Below are positions 43,315-50,248 of a stretch of 64,000 nt of DNA, in pieces. A program made the position numbers and the translations under genes. Each line of letters opens with the position of its first letter. Position 1 is the first letter of the stretch. Origin of the DNA: Cyclobacterium xiamenense (GTDB taxonomy: Bacteria; Bacteroidota; Bacteroidia; Cytophagales; Cyclobacteriaceae); assembly GCF_009467825.1 (NCBI RefSeq), contig NZ_WIOK01000008.1:62001-126000 (forward strand). The letters run 5' to 3'. The notes under the pieces were generated by a model. It was not told where the DNA came from. It searched no databases and saw only the letters and a list, made by a program, of their open reading frames with translations.

Positions 43315-43348
43315 TATTATTAATTTATGAAGGCAATAGATAAAACCG

Positions 43349-44062
43349 ATGGCGGATAAGTTGTTTTATTTTCTAAAGGGTTACCTGGGTTTTACCCGAA
43401 AAGAGTCCAGGGGATTCGTCTTCGTTATTCCCCTGCTGTTGGTTCTGCACGCGGTTCCCAGCCTGATTTCGGGTTATTTGCGATCCGTAGAACAAAAGAA
43501 ATACCGGAGGTACCTTGAGGCGGCAGATGCACTCCCCGAGATATCCTTGCAGTCACCGGTCAATTCTGATACCACACTCCGCACCGCCTCGTTTCAGGAG
43601 GAAAAGGGCAAGCGGGGTACCGAAAGAAAGGCGGGCGGACTCAGTCGACCCCAAGCGCCAGGTTTAAACACGGTGCTGTTTCCGGAGGCTGGTTCGGTAG
43701 AACTGCAGATGGTATCGGGCGTGGGGCCGGTCCTTTCGGCACGTATTGAGGCCTTTCGTGAAAAACTTGGAGGATTTCATTCTCCGGCACAATTGCTGGA
43801 AGTGTACGGTATAGACGGGGAGCTGGCGGACAAAATTTATGCAGTATTCCCTTTTCAGGCCAGAATAGTCCGAACCATTGCGATCAATGAACTGGAGGTC
43901 GGGGAGCTGGCAAACCATCCCTATATCGGTTTTGGAGAGGCCAAGGTAATTGTCGCGTACCGGAAGCAACACGGGCCCTATACGCGTGCTGCAGACCTAC
44001 TTCAAATCAAGATATTCACTGAAGAATGGGTGGATCGCATTGCGCCTTACCTGAGTTTTTAG
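43349..44062 (+). CDS. Membrane-anchored helix-hairpin-helix protein (ComEA-like)
   Basis: 237 residues. One N-terminal membrane helix (VFVIPLLLVLHAVPSLI, about 24-42) and a low-complexity linker precede two helix-hairpin-helix regions: LQMVSGVGPVLSARIEAFREKLGGF with LLEVYGI, and ELANHPYIGFGEAKVIVAYRKQHGPY with LLQIKIF. ComEA-type HhH domains bind double-stranded DNA without sequence specificity at the cell envelope, often during uptake. The protein could hold DNA at the inner membrane; role in transformation is not shown. It is 55 bp from the HsdR-N-like gene on the same strand. Confidence 0.82.
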   Translation: MADKLFYFLKGYLGFTRKESRGFVFVIPLLLVLHAVPSLISGYLRSVEQKKYRRYLEAADALPEISLQSPVNSDTTLRTASFQEEKGKRGTERKAGGLSRPQAPGLNTVLFPEAGSVELQMVSGVGPVLSARIEAFREKLGGFHSPAQLLEVYGIDGELADKIYAVFPFQARIVRTIAINELEVGELANHPYIGFGEAKVIVAYRKQHGPYTRAADLLQIKIFTEEWVDRIAPYLSF

Positions 44063-44117
44063 GACACATTTTTAAAAAGGTATTGGCCGGATGGTTTTTT
44101 TCCCGCAACTTTGCATC

Positions 44118-44594
44118 ATGGTCGACAAGCTGCAGCATTGGCGTGAACAAAAGTTAAACCTACCTGCTTTTGATGTTCGGTTCCGGGAGGAAGAAAATGG
44201 GAATGTGTCGATTTTTGATCCCCTGAGAAGGAAGTACCTGGTGCTTACCCCGGAAGAATGGGTTCGGGTTCATCTGGTCCACTACTTGACGGCGTATTTG
44301 GACTACCCGAAAAGTTTGATTTCTCTGGAACGAGGGCTTCGATACCACGTCCTACAAAAGCGGTTTGATATTCTCGTCAGGGACCGGACCGGTGCAGCTT
44401 TTTTATTGATTGAATGCAAGGCTCCGGGAATCCCCCTTACCCAAAAAGTGGTGGAACAGGTCAGTGTGTACAATCAAAAAATTCAGGCGGCCTTTTTAGG
44501 GATCAGCAATGGAAACACACACATCTGCATGCAACGAGACGCCGGAACGGGAAAGTACAGGCAGATTCAGCATTTTCCCGATTTTTCAAGTTAG
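44118..44594 (+). CDS. HsdR-N-terminal-like nuclease-fold protein
   Basis: 158 residues from the ATG at 44118, which begins the conserved N-terminal segment L-N-L-P-A-F; an ATG at 44091 adds nine unlikely residues. The protein is the small stand-alone type that resembles the N-terminal domain of type I restriction HsdR, with RYHVLQKRFDILV and LLIECKAPG, i.e. D...ECK of the PD-(D/E)xK fold, and a final LGISNGNTHICM. No HsdM, HsdS or helicase is nearby, so it is not a restriction system. Such single-domain proteins are common in Bacteroidota; the function is unknown. Confidence 0.8.
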   Translation: MVDKLQHWREQKLNLPAFDVRFREEENGNVSIFDPLRRKYLVLTPEEWVRVHLVHYLTAYLDYPKSLISLERGLRYHVLQKRFDILVRDRTGAAFLLIECKAPGIPLTQKVVEQVSVYNQKIQAAFLGISNGNTHICMQRDAGTGKYRQIQHFPDFSS

Positions 44595-44631
44595 CTTTCC
44601 AAACTAAATTACAGAAATAGTGAAAGTTCAG

Positions 44632-44643
44632 TGACTTTAGTCA
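44632..44643. promoter_or_regulatory. Crp/Fnr-type box upstream of the regulator
   Basis: TGACTTTAGTCA is a perfect TGA-N6-TCA palindrome, the half-site spacing of CRP/FNR operators. It is 52 nt upstream of the regulator ATG at 44696, which suggests autoregulation. A 9-bp inverted repeat CTAAATTAC/GTAAATTAG (44604-44612, 44645-44653) surrounds it. Confidence 0.4.
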
Positions 44644-44695
44644 TGTAAATTAGTAAATTTAGGGTATAGATTTCCAGTGAATTTGACAACGCAAC

Positions 44696-45409
44696 ATGAA
44701 CAATCCGGTAAAAAACACCCCCTGTGAATTGTGTTTGAGTAGAAAGTTTTCCATGTTTTCGGATTTGGGAGAAGCCCACCTATGCACCGTTTCCGATAGC
44801 AAGAACTTCATTTCTCACAAAAAAGGTCAGATACTGTATTACGAGAATACCAAACCGTTGGGAGTTTTTTGTGTCAACAGCGGGGTGGTAAAGATTTTTA
44901 AGACTGCCTCCAATGGAAAAGAACAAATCATTCGTCTGGCGAAAAAAGGTGATTTTGTAGGGTATACCTCCCTTATAGGCGAGGAGGCGTATTCTACGAC
45001 CGCTACGATTGTGGAGGACGCCAAGATTTGCTTCGTCCCGAAGGAGGTTTTTCTGAAGGTGTTGGGCGAGGATAACAACTTCCACCGCCGCCTAACCCAA
45101 GCCCTCTGCCACGACATGGGCGTCATGGAAAGCAAGTTGACCGATGCTACCCAGAAATCCATTCGGGAACGCCTGGCCCTGGCTCTGTTAAAATTGGGTG
45201 ATAGTTACGGCGTAGACGGGGGCAACAAGCAACGATTGGATATCACCCTGACGCGGGAGGAAATTGCCGGGATTGTGGGTACCGCTACCGAAACAGTGAT
45301 TCGCCTGCTGTCAGAGTTTAAAAAAGATGGTTTGATCGATCTTCAGGGGAAGAAAATTCTGCTGCTGGACCGAAAAGGACTTGCACGCCTGTCGGACTTC
45401 TACGGCTGA
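44696..45409 (+). CDS. Crp/Fnr-family transcription regulator with candidate Fe-S cysteines
   Basis: 237 residues. A cyclic-nucleotide-binding-like domain (about 20-140) is joined by a long helix to a winged HTH, whose recognition helix has E-T-V-I-R-L-L, close to the FNR E-T-I-S-R-L-L. Cysteines at 10, 13, 30 and 112 recall FNR (C20, C23, C29, C122): a CxxC near the N-terminus and a Cys in the KICFVP strand that aligns with C122. It may sense oxygen or NO through an iron-sulfur cluster. A CRP-like box precedes it. Single gene with a terminator. Confidence 0.85.
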   Translation: MNNPVKNTPCELCLSRKFSMFSDLGEAHLCTVSDSKNFISHKKGQILYYENTKPLGVFCVNSGVVKIFKTASNGKEQIIRLAKKGDFVGYTSLIGEEAYSTTATIVEDAKICFVPKEVFLKVLGEDNNFHRRLTQALCHDMGVMESKLTDATQKSIRERLALALLKLGDSYGVDGGNKQRLDITLTREEIAGIVGTATETVIRLLSEFKKDGLIDLQGKKILLLDRKGLARLSDFYG

Positions 45410-45411
45410 GT

Positions 45412-45446
45412 CCGGCCGGTTCATTCGGAAAGGCCGGTAATTTTTT
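45412..45446 (+). terminator. Terminator of the Crp/Fnr gene
   Basis: CCGGCC at 45412-45417 pairs with GGCCGG at 45432-45437, with a 14-nt loop, followed by TAA and six T. It lies inside the 3' end of the convergent DUF1080 gene. Confidence 0.55.
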
Positions 45447-46119
45447 CAAGGATTAATTTCCGAAATTCGACTTCGGCTCCCTCTGCCTGTACCGCAATTT
45501 GCCCGCTGCTGGCGGTAGCATTGTAGCCGTCGTTGACGAGGTCGCCGTTTACCCATACGCGCACCCGATCTTCAAAGCATTCGATGACCATTTCATTCCA
45601 GGCCCCCGGAGGGTTTTCCGAGCCGTCGGTTAGGTTCAGAATGCGTCGGTTTTTTCCCTCGGTAATGCCCCAATCTTTTTTCGGTCCCCTTCGCGCTACC
45701 ATGTTGTCCACCTCAATGTCTTCCACGATGCACCAGAAATCGCCAGCATTTTCGTGCATCATTTGGACTTCGATGGATTTGGGAAACATCCCGTACAGCG
45801 ACCGGGGTGCAGAGGCGTGGACCAATATGCCGCAATTGCCCGTCTCTCCCGGGAAACGGTACTCGGCGGTAATACGGTAGTTTTCATGGATCGCATCACT
45901 GATCAGATGCCCCTGAGGGGTTCCCAGGCTCACGAGCATGCCGTCTCGAACCAAAAAAGAAGGTCCCAGGTCCGGATTCTTATCTTTTTCGGGGACATCG
46001 GCATGCCAGCCACTCAGGTCTTTTCCGTTAAATAAGGGTACGTGTTGCCCCTTCGCAGCAAAGACGAGCAAAAAGGCTGCAAGCATGGGTAAGTAAAAAA
46101 AAGGCTTCATCGGCATCAT
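45421..46119 (-). CDS. DUF1080 (3-keto-disaccharide hydrolase) family protein
   Basis: 232 residues from the ATG at 46119 (further ATGs at 46116 and 46110 are possible); a TTG at 46161 is rejected since the signal peptide begins at the ATGs. Signal peptide to AAKGQ. The mature part is a concanavalin-like DUF1080 domain: LFNGKDLSGWHAD, FLVRDGMLVSLG, Y-R-I-T-A-E-Y-R-F-P-G-E-T-G-N-C-G-I-L-V-H, EVQMMHENAGDF and W-N-E-M-V-I-E. Family members hydrolyse 3-keto-glycosides or bind glycans. It is the last gene of a cluster with Gluc3-like and GMC genes, all on the minus strand, suggesting oxidation of a sugar at C3 followed by cleavage. Confidence 0.88.
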   Translation of the reverse strand: MMPMKPFFYLPMLAAFLLVFAAKGQHVPLFNGKDLSGWHADVPEKDKNPDLGPSFLVRDGMLVSLGTPQGHLISDAIHENYRITAEYRFPGETGNCGILVHASAPRSLYGMFPKSIEVQMMHENAGDFWCIVEDIEVDNMVARRGPKKDWGITEGKNRRILNLTDGSENPPGAWNEMVIECFEDRVRVWVNGDLVNDGYNATASSGQIAVQAEGAEVEFRKLILEKITGLSE

Positions 46120-46209
46120 GGGTTCCTGTTGGTGGATAGAATAGGGCCGGAAGCAAGGCAATCCCCTACTTCCGGCGCTTGGATGAAAAGAAGAAAAGAC
46201 CTTCGGGTC

Positions 46210-46926
46210 TTACCCGATCAGGTTGCCCTCATCGTCCCATTGGGCAATGGTGCCTCGGGTGGAGATATCCAGGTAAACGTCCTTGTACTTGGGATCGTTT
46301 TGGAGACCGTGCTTGGCCAAAACGGCTTCCGGTACTCCATCCCAGGCATTGGGACGGTTTCCTACGTAGCCCAGGTCTTTAAACCCCTCTTCGCTGGTAA
46401 AAAAACCGGTCGCAGTCAGGTTGCGGAGCATGTTGAAAAACCGAACGCCACCTTCGTTTTCAGGTTTGGCTTTGTCTGGCCAGGCAATCTCGTCAATGAC
46501 CTGAATGCGTTGTGCTTCGCTGATTTCGAGAAATTTTGCACCAAACATTTCGTCGGAAAGGTGATCCAGCCACAACAGCCCTCCCCGCATGGGGGTTTGG
46601 TACGTAGGGATGTCTTTCATCATGAACTCAATGAAATCCGGGACACCGGCCTGCGTAGCACTGCCCGAAGTATCGTCTGCGGGAATAATGATGTCTACCA
46701 GTATATCCAGTTTTTTTCGTTCTTCTTCGGTAAAAAAAGTTTGAGACTTGAGGGTTTCGTTGTGAAGAATTTCCTCTGGGGTACGGCCATAACTCCCAAA
46801 TTCACCGATAGTAGGATTGTGTGGAATTTCCGTGGATTCGGGTGCCTCGGGACCACAGCCCGTAAAAAGGAAGCCCGAAGCCAGGGACCCCGTGAATAAC
46901 AGCTTTAAATTTTCTCTTCTGTTCAT
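46210..46926 (-). CDS. Gluconate 2-dehydrogenase subunit 3-like lipoprotein
   Basis: 238 residues. The N-terminus (MNRRENLKLLFTGSLASGFLFTGC) combines a twin-arginine-like RR with a lipobox, Cys24. The body matches the gluconate 2-dehydrogenase subunit 3 family (F-x-x-E-E-R-x-x-L-D-x-L-V-D-x-I-I-P-A-D-D-T-S-G-S-A, then V-P-D-F-I-E-F-M). Subunit 3 is the small partner of the GMC flavoprotein, helping its maturation or export. The gene lies 3 bp downstream of the GMC gene, so the pair is a complex. Its lipoprotein or Tat anchor would place it, with the bound GMC subunit, outside the cytoplasm. Confidence 0.88.
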   Translation of the reverse strand: MNRRENLKLLFTGSLASGFLFTGCGPEAPESTEIPHNPTIGEFGSYGRTPEEILHNETLKSQTFFTEEERKKLDILVDIIIPADDTSGSATQAGVPDFIEFMMKDIPTYQTPMRGGLLWLDHLSDEMFGAKFLEISEAQRIQVIDEIAWPDKAKPENEGGVRFFNMLRNLTATGFFTSEEGFKDLGYVGNRPNAWDGVPEAVLAKHGLQNDPKYKDVYLDISTRGTIAQWDDEGNLIG

Positions 46927-46929
46927 GGC

Positions 46930-48669
46930 TTAGATGTTTTGCTTTGCTAATTGATCGATGATGTATTCGGAGGTTCTCCAGGAAAGTGCCAGTATGGTCC
47001 AGGTGGGGTTTTTATCGGCTTGTGAGACAAATGGTCCGCCATCGACCACAAATAGATTTTTGCAATCGTGCGCCTGGGAGAACTTATTGAGTACGGAAGT
47101 CTCCGGGTTGTCACCCATACGGGTGGTTCCCACTTCGTGAATGATCCTCCCGGGCTTGTGCAAACCGTACTGTTGCTCGGCTCCCGGCTTGGATCCCAGA
47201 ATAATGGCCCCCATGCTGCCCAGTATTTCCTCAAAGGTATCGTGCATGTGCCTGGCTTGCTTGAGCTCCTGATCGGTCCACTTGTAGTGAAATTTCAAAA
47301 CAGGAATCCCGTATTTGTCGACCACCTGGTTGTCGATTTCACAGTAGTTGCTGTACTGCGGGATGCTTTCGCCTCTTCCCGACATGCCCACGGTGCTGCC
47401 ATAAAATCGGCGAATGTCTTTTTTCAAGCCCTCACCGTATCCACCATTCGGACTCGGGTTGCCAAATTCGTCTTTCACGTACTTGCGCATGGTATCCATC
47501 CCACCGCCAAAGCCGTAGGAAGGCATACCCATCCCACCCCAGTACTCAATGTGGTAGCCTCGGGCAAAATCCAGGTTTTTTTCGTTGAGCCACCAGGGTG
47601 TGTAAACGTGCATGCCGCCGACTCCGTCCTCGTTGTACCGCTCCCGGTCCATCATGTCTGGCAGAATGCCCATGCGGTCGGCCCCGGTAGAATCGTGCAG
47701 GTAGTGCCCGACTTGTCCCGAGCTGTTTCCCAATCCATTGGGATGGGTCTGGGATTTGGAATTGAGCATGATTCGGGCGGATTCGCAGGCAGAGGCACCG
47801 AGCACCACCACCCGGGCATTGAGGGTATATTCCTGCATGTCCAGCTTGCTGATGTACCGTACGCCGGTGGCTTCGCCCCGATCATTGGTAACCACCTTGC
47901 GCACCATGGCCATGGTAAACAGATCCACTTGCCCTTTTTTCATGGCAGGTTTTACCAGACAGGTACCGGAAGAGAAATCTGCATACACCTGACAGGCCCG
48001 GTTGCATTGGCTACAGAAAAAGCAGGTGCCCCGGTCGTTAGTTACAGGTCGGGTCAAGATGGACAACCTGGATGGAATCACGGGAATCCCAACCTTATCG
48101 GCTCCTTTTTTGATATGCAATTCGTGCAAACGCGGCTTCGGTGGGGGAAGGAAAAAACCGTCCGGCTCGTTGCGAATCCCCTCCTTGGAGCCAAATACGC
48201 CTATCAGCTGATCTACCTTGTCGTAGTAGGGTGCGACGTCTTCGTAGCCTATCGGCCAATTATCACCCATCCCGTCCAGGTCTTTTCGTTTGAAATCCAA
48301 GGGACCAAAACGAAGGGAAATTCGCCCCCAATGGTTGGTCCTGCCGCCCAGCATTCGGGACCGAAACCAATCAAACTCACTGTCGTCGCCCCGGGTGTAG
48401 GGCTCTCCTTCGATGTCCCAGCCACCAATGGCGGCATCAAAATCGCCAAAGGGCCGAACGGTTCCGGCACCCCTGCGTGGGGATTCCCAAGGAGGACGAA
48501 GCTGTGTCCGGTGTTCCTCTTTGGCCGGGTCAAAATCTGCACCTGCCTCGACTACTGCTACTTTTAACCCGGCTTCGGCCAGGATTTTTGACGCCATGCC
48601 ACCTCCTGCTCCCGATCCCACGATCACTACATCGTAGGCATCCCCGGCAGTTTGGATATGTGTACTCAT
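46930..48669 (-). CDS. GMC-family flavoprotein oxidoreductase (sugar dehydrogenase large subunit)
   Basis: 579 residues. FAD-binding GxGxxG is VVIVGSGAGGGMASKIL; the second FAD region includes R-M-L-G-G-R-T-N-H-W-G. The C-terminal GMC domain has HEVGTTRMG with the catalytic His and the final LFVVDGGPFVSQADKNPTWTILALSWRTSEYI. A CFFCSQCNRACQ cluster-like Cys motif is present near residue 215. No signal peptide is seen; export may depend on the partner subunit. It pairs with the Gluc3-like gene 3 bp downstream and belongs to the cluster with DUF1080. Likely oxidises a sugar or sugar acid; substrate unknown. Confidence 0.92.
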   Translation of the reverse strand: MSTHIQTAGDAYDVVIVGSGAGGGMASKILAEAGLKVAVVEAGADFDPAKEEHRTQLRPPWESPRRGAGTVRPFGDFDAAIGGWDIEGEPYTRGDDSEFDWFRSRMLGGRTNHWGRISLRFGPLDFKRKDLDGMGDNWPIGYEDVAPYYDKVDQLIGVFGSKEGIRNEPDGFFLPPPKPRLHELHIKKGADKVGIPVIPSRLSILTRPVTNDRGTCFFCSQCNRACQVYADFSSGTCLVKPAMKKGQVDLFTMAMVRKVVTNDRGEATGVRYISKLDMQEYTLNARVVVLGASACESARIMLNSKSQTHPNGLGNSSGQVGHYLHDSTGADRMGILPDMMDRERYNEDGVGGMHVYTPWWLNEKNLDFARGYHIEYWGGMGMPSYGFGGGMDTMRKYVKDEFGNPSPNGGYGEGLKKDIRRFYGSTVGMSGRGESIPQYSNYCEIDNQVVDKYGIPVLKFHYKWTDQELKQARHMHDTFEEILGSMGAIILGSKPGAEQQYGLHKPGRIIHEVGTTRMGDNPETSVLNKFSQAHDCKNLFVVDGGPFVSQADKNPTWTILALSWRTSEYIIDQLAKQNI

Positions 48670-48791
48670 AAACTTGTTCTTTGATTAAAATTTTTCAAAA
48701 AGTAAGATAATTTTCTTAAAATAAAAAACGAATTGTCGTTCTGACCCGGAATACCGGAGGATCCGAAATCGGGCTATTCGGCAACGCCCGT

Positions 48792-49466
48792 CTACAGCAA
48801 GGGTTGCAGGTATTGCCAAACGGTTTCCGCTACGAGCAGGTGCCCCTCCTCCGTGGGATGTATGCCATCCGGTAAATTTAATTCGGGGTCCCCGGCTACA
48901 CCTTCCAGGAGAAATGGAATCAGTGCTACCCCGGTCTCTGCCGCGATTTGGGCGTACATACTCCGGAAATCTGCAGCGTACTCGGTACCCATGTTCGGCG
49001 GGATTTGCATGCCGGCCAGTACAATTTGGGTCTCGGGGTATTTTTCGCGTACCTGTGAAATAATGCCCCTCAGGTTTTTTCGGGTTTCTTCCAGCGATAT
49101 CCCCCGCAGGCCGTCGTTTCCACCCAGTTCGAGGATAAACAGGTCGGGCTGCTCCTCCAGAAACCAATCCAGACGACTCAATCCGCTCGCCGTGGTCTCG
49201 CCGCTTAATCCGGCATTGATGACGCGGTAATCCATCCCAAGACTATCGATCCGATCCTGGATCAAGGCAGGAAAGGCATCTTCTTCGTCAATCCCGTACC
49301 CCGCAGTAAGGCTATTTCCAAAAAATAAAATCGTTTTTACAGCGGTTTCTGCCTGCTGGCTGGCTTCGGTATTTTCGGTCTCTTGTTTCTCCGGTTGTTT
49401 TTGACTACAGGAAAGCACCAGGAATACCGGCAGTACAATCAGAATTAATCGATGGATACGTTTCAT
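48792..49466 (-). CDS. SGNH/GDSL hydrolase lipoprotein (TesA-like)
   Basis: 224 residues from the ATG at 49466; the upstream ATG at 49499 would spoil the signal and sits at the predicted transcription start. The lipobox is LVLSC (Cys20). The SGNH blocks are complete: FFGNSLTAGYG (catalytic Ser), INAGLSGETT, LGGNDGLRG (Gly-Asn) and DGIHPTEEG (Asp-His). Similar to TesA/arylesterase in length and order. It probably cleaves acyl esters in the envelope. It is divergent to the YbbA-YbbP transporter genes, an arrangement also known for tesA and ybbAP in E. coli. Confidence 0.9.
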   Translation of the reverse strand: MKRIHRLILIVLPVFLVLSCSQKQPEKQETENTEASQQAETAVKTILFFGNSLTAGYGIDEEDAFPALIQDRIDSLGMDYRVINAGLSGETTASGLSRLDWFLEEQPDLFILELGGNDGLRGISLEETRKNLRGIISQVREKYPETQIVLAGMQIPPNMGTEYAADFRSMYAQIAAETGVALIPFLLEGVAGDPELNLPDGIHPTEEGHLLVAETVWQYLQPLL

Positions 49467-49504
49467 GAATAGTAAATTTGACAAGAAATTAGCGTTCATT
49501 TATC

Positions 49505-49512
49505 AAAATTAC
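49505..49512 (-). promoter_or_regulatory. Possible -7 box of the SGNH gene
   Basis: On the minus strand it reads TAATTTTG, matching TAnnTTTG, 39 nt upstream of the ATG at 49466. This supports the downstream start codon. No TTG at -33. Confidence 0.4.
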
Positions 49513-49570
49513 TAAACTTAATTCACTATTGTTTTTGTTAACAGGGGATAAGTATTTTTATTTGAAGTGT

Positions 49571-50248
49571 ATGAATGTATTGAAAGTTGAAAATCTGACG
49601 AAAAATTACCGAAGTGGCAACCGGGAGCTTACCGTATTGGACGAGGTGAATTTTGAAGTGGCATTGGGGGAAACCCTTTCGATCGTGGGCCCCTCCGGAA
49701 GCGGAAAAACCACCCTTCTGGGACTCTGCGCAGGATTGGATGTGGCCAGTTCTGGATCCGTAGTTTTGGACGGGCAGGCATTGGAAACCCTGACTGAAGA
49801 CCAACGCGCGGGCGTACGGAACCAATTGGTGGGATTTATTTTCCAGAATTTTCAACTCCTACAGACCCTTACAGCCCTGGAAAACGTCATGGTTCCACTG
49901 GAATTAAAGAAACGGAAAGATGCCCGGGAAAAAGCCCTGGAACTGTTGCGAAAAGTCGGCCTGGAAGACCGGGTTACGCATTATCCCAACCAGCTTTCAG
50001 GGGGCGAGCAACAACGGGTTTCCATCGCCCGGGCCTTTGCCAACGAACCGAAGATTCTGTTTGCTGACGAACCGACCGGCAACCTGGATACCGAAACGGG
50101 AGAAATGGTGGAAAATTTGATTTTTAAACTGAACGAGGAAGAAGGGACCACCTTGATTTTGGTTACTCACGATTTGGAATTGGCCGCCCGGACCCATCAG
50201 TCCATTCATATTAAAGGTGGTAAATTACAGGAGGCGCTCAATGGTTGA
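49571..50248 (+). CDS. ABC transporter ATP-binding protein, YbbA/LolD type
   Basis: 225 residues from the ATG at 49571; the open frame extends 14 codons upstream only through TTG. Walker [11 protein letters not shown]-loop FIFQNFQLL, signature LSGGEQQR, Walker [13 protein letters not shown] and H-loop VTHD are all present. The spacing of [15 protein letters not shown] and the [13 protein letters not shown] segment is the MacB/LolD/YbbA type. It pairs with the large permease, overlapping it by 8 nt, and is divergent to the TesA-like gene. Together they probably form an exporter or lipid-extracting machine in the inner membrane. Confidence 0.93.
   Translation: MNVLKVENLTKNYRSGNRELTVLDEVNFEVALGETLSIVGPSGSGKTTLLGLCAGLDVASSGSVVLDGQALETLTEDQRAGVRNQLVGFIFQNFQLLQTLTALENVMVPLELKKRKDAREKALELLRKVGLEDRVTHYPNQLSGGEQQRVSIARAFANEPKILFADEPTGNLDTETGEMVENLIFKLNEEEGTTLILVTHDLELAARTHQSIHIKGGKLQEALNG
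50229..50234 (+). promoter_or_regulatory. Strong Shine-Dalgarno deciding the permease start
   Basis: AGGAGG lies 6 nt before the ATG at 50241, inside the end of the ATPase gene. Such sites are rare in this window, so it is good evidence for that start over the GTG at 50217. Confidence 0.7.

Noticed and set aside
44118-44594. Type I restriction system
   Set aside because: Only an HsdR N-terminal-like single domain is present; helicase, HsdM and HsdS are absent.
46129-46899. 256-codon plus-strand frame
   Set aside because: Covers the Gluc3-like gene on the other strand; no domain and no promoter.
47068-48567. 499-codon open frame on the plus strand
   Set aside because: It lies wholly antisense to the GMC oxidoreductase gene, which has complete family motifs; the translation shows no domain. 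Codon bias of the real gene leaves the opposite frame open.
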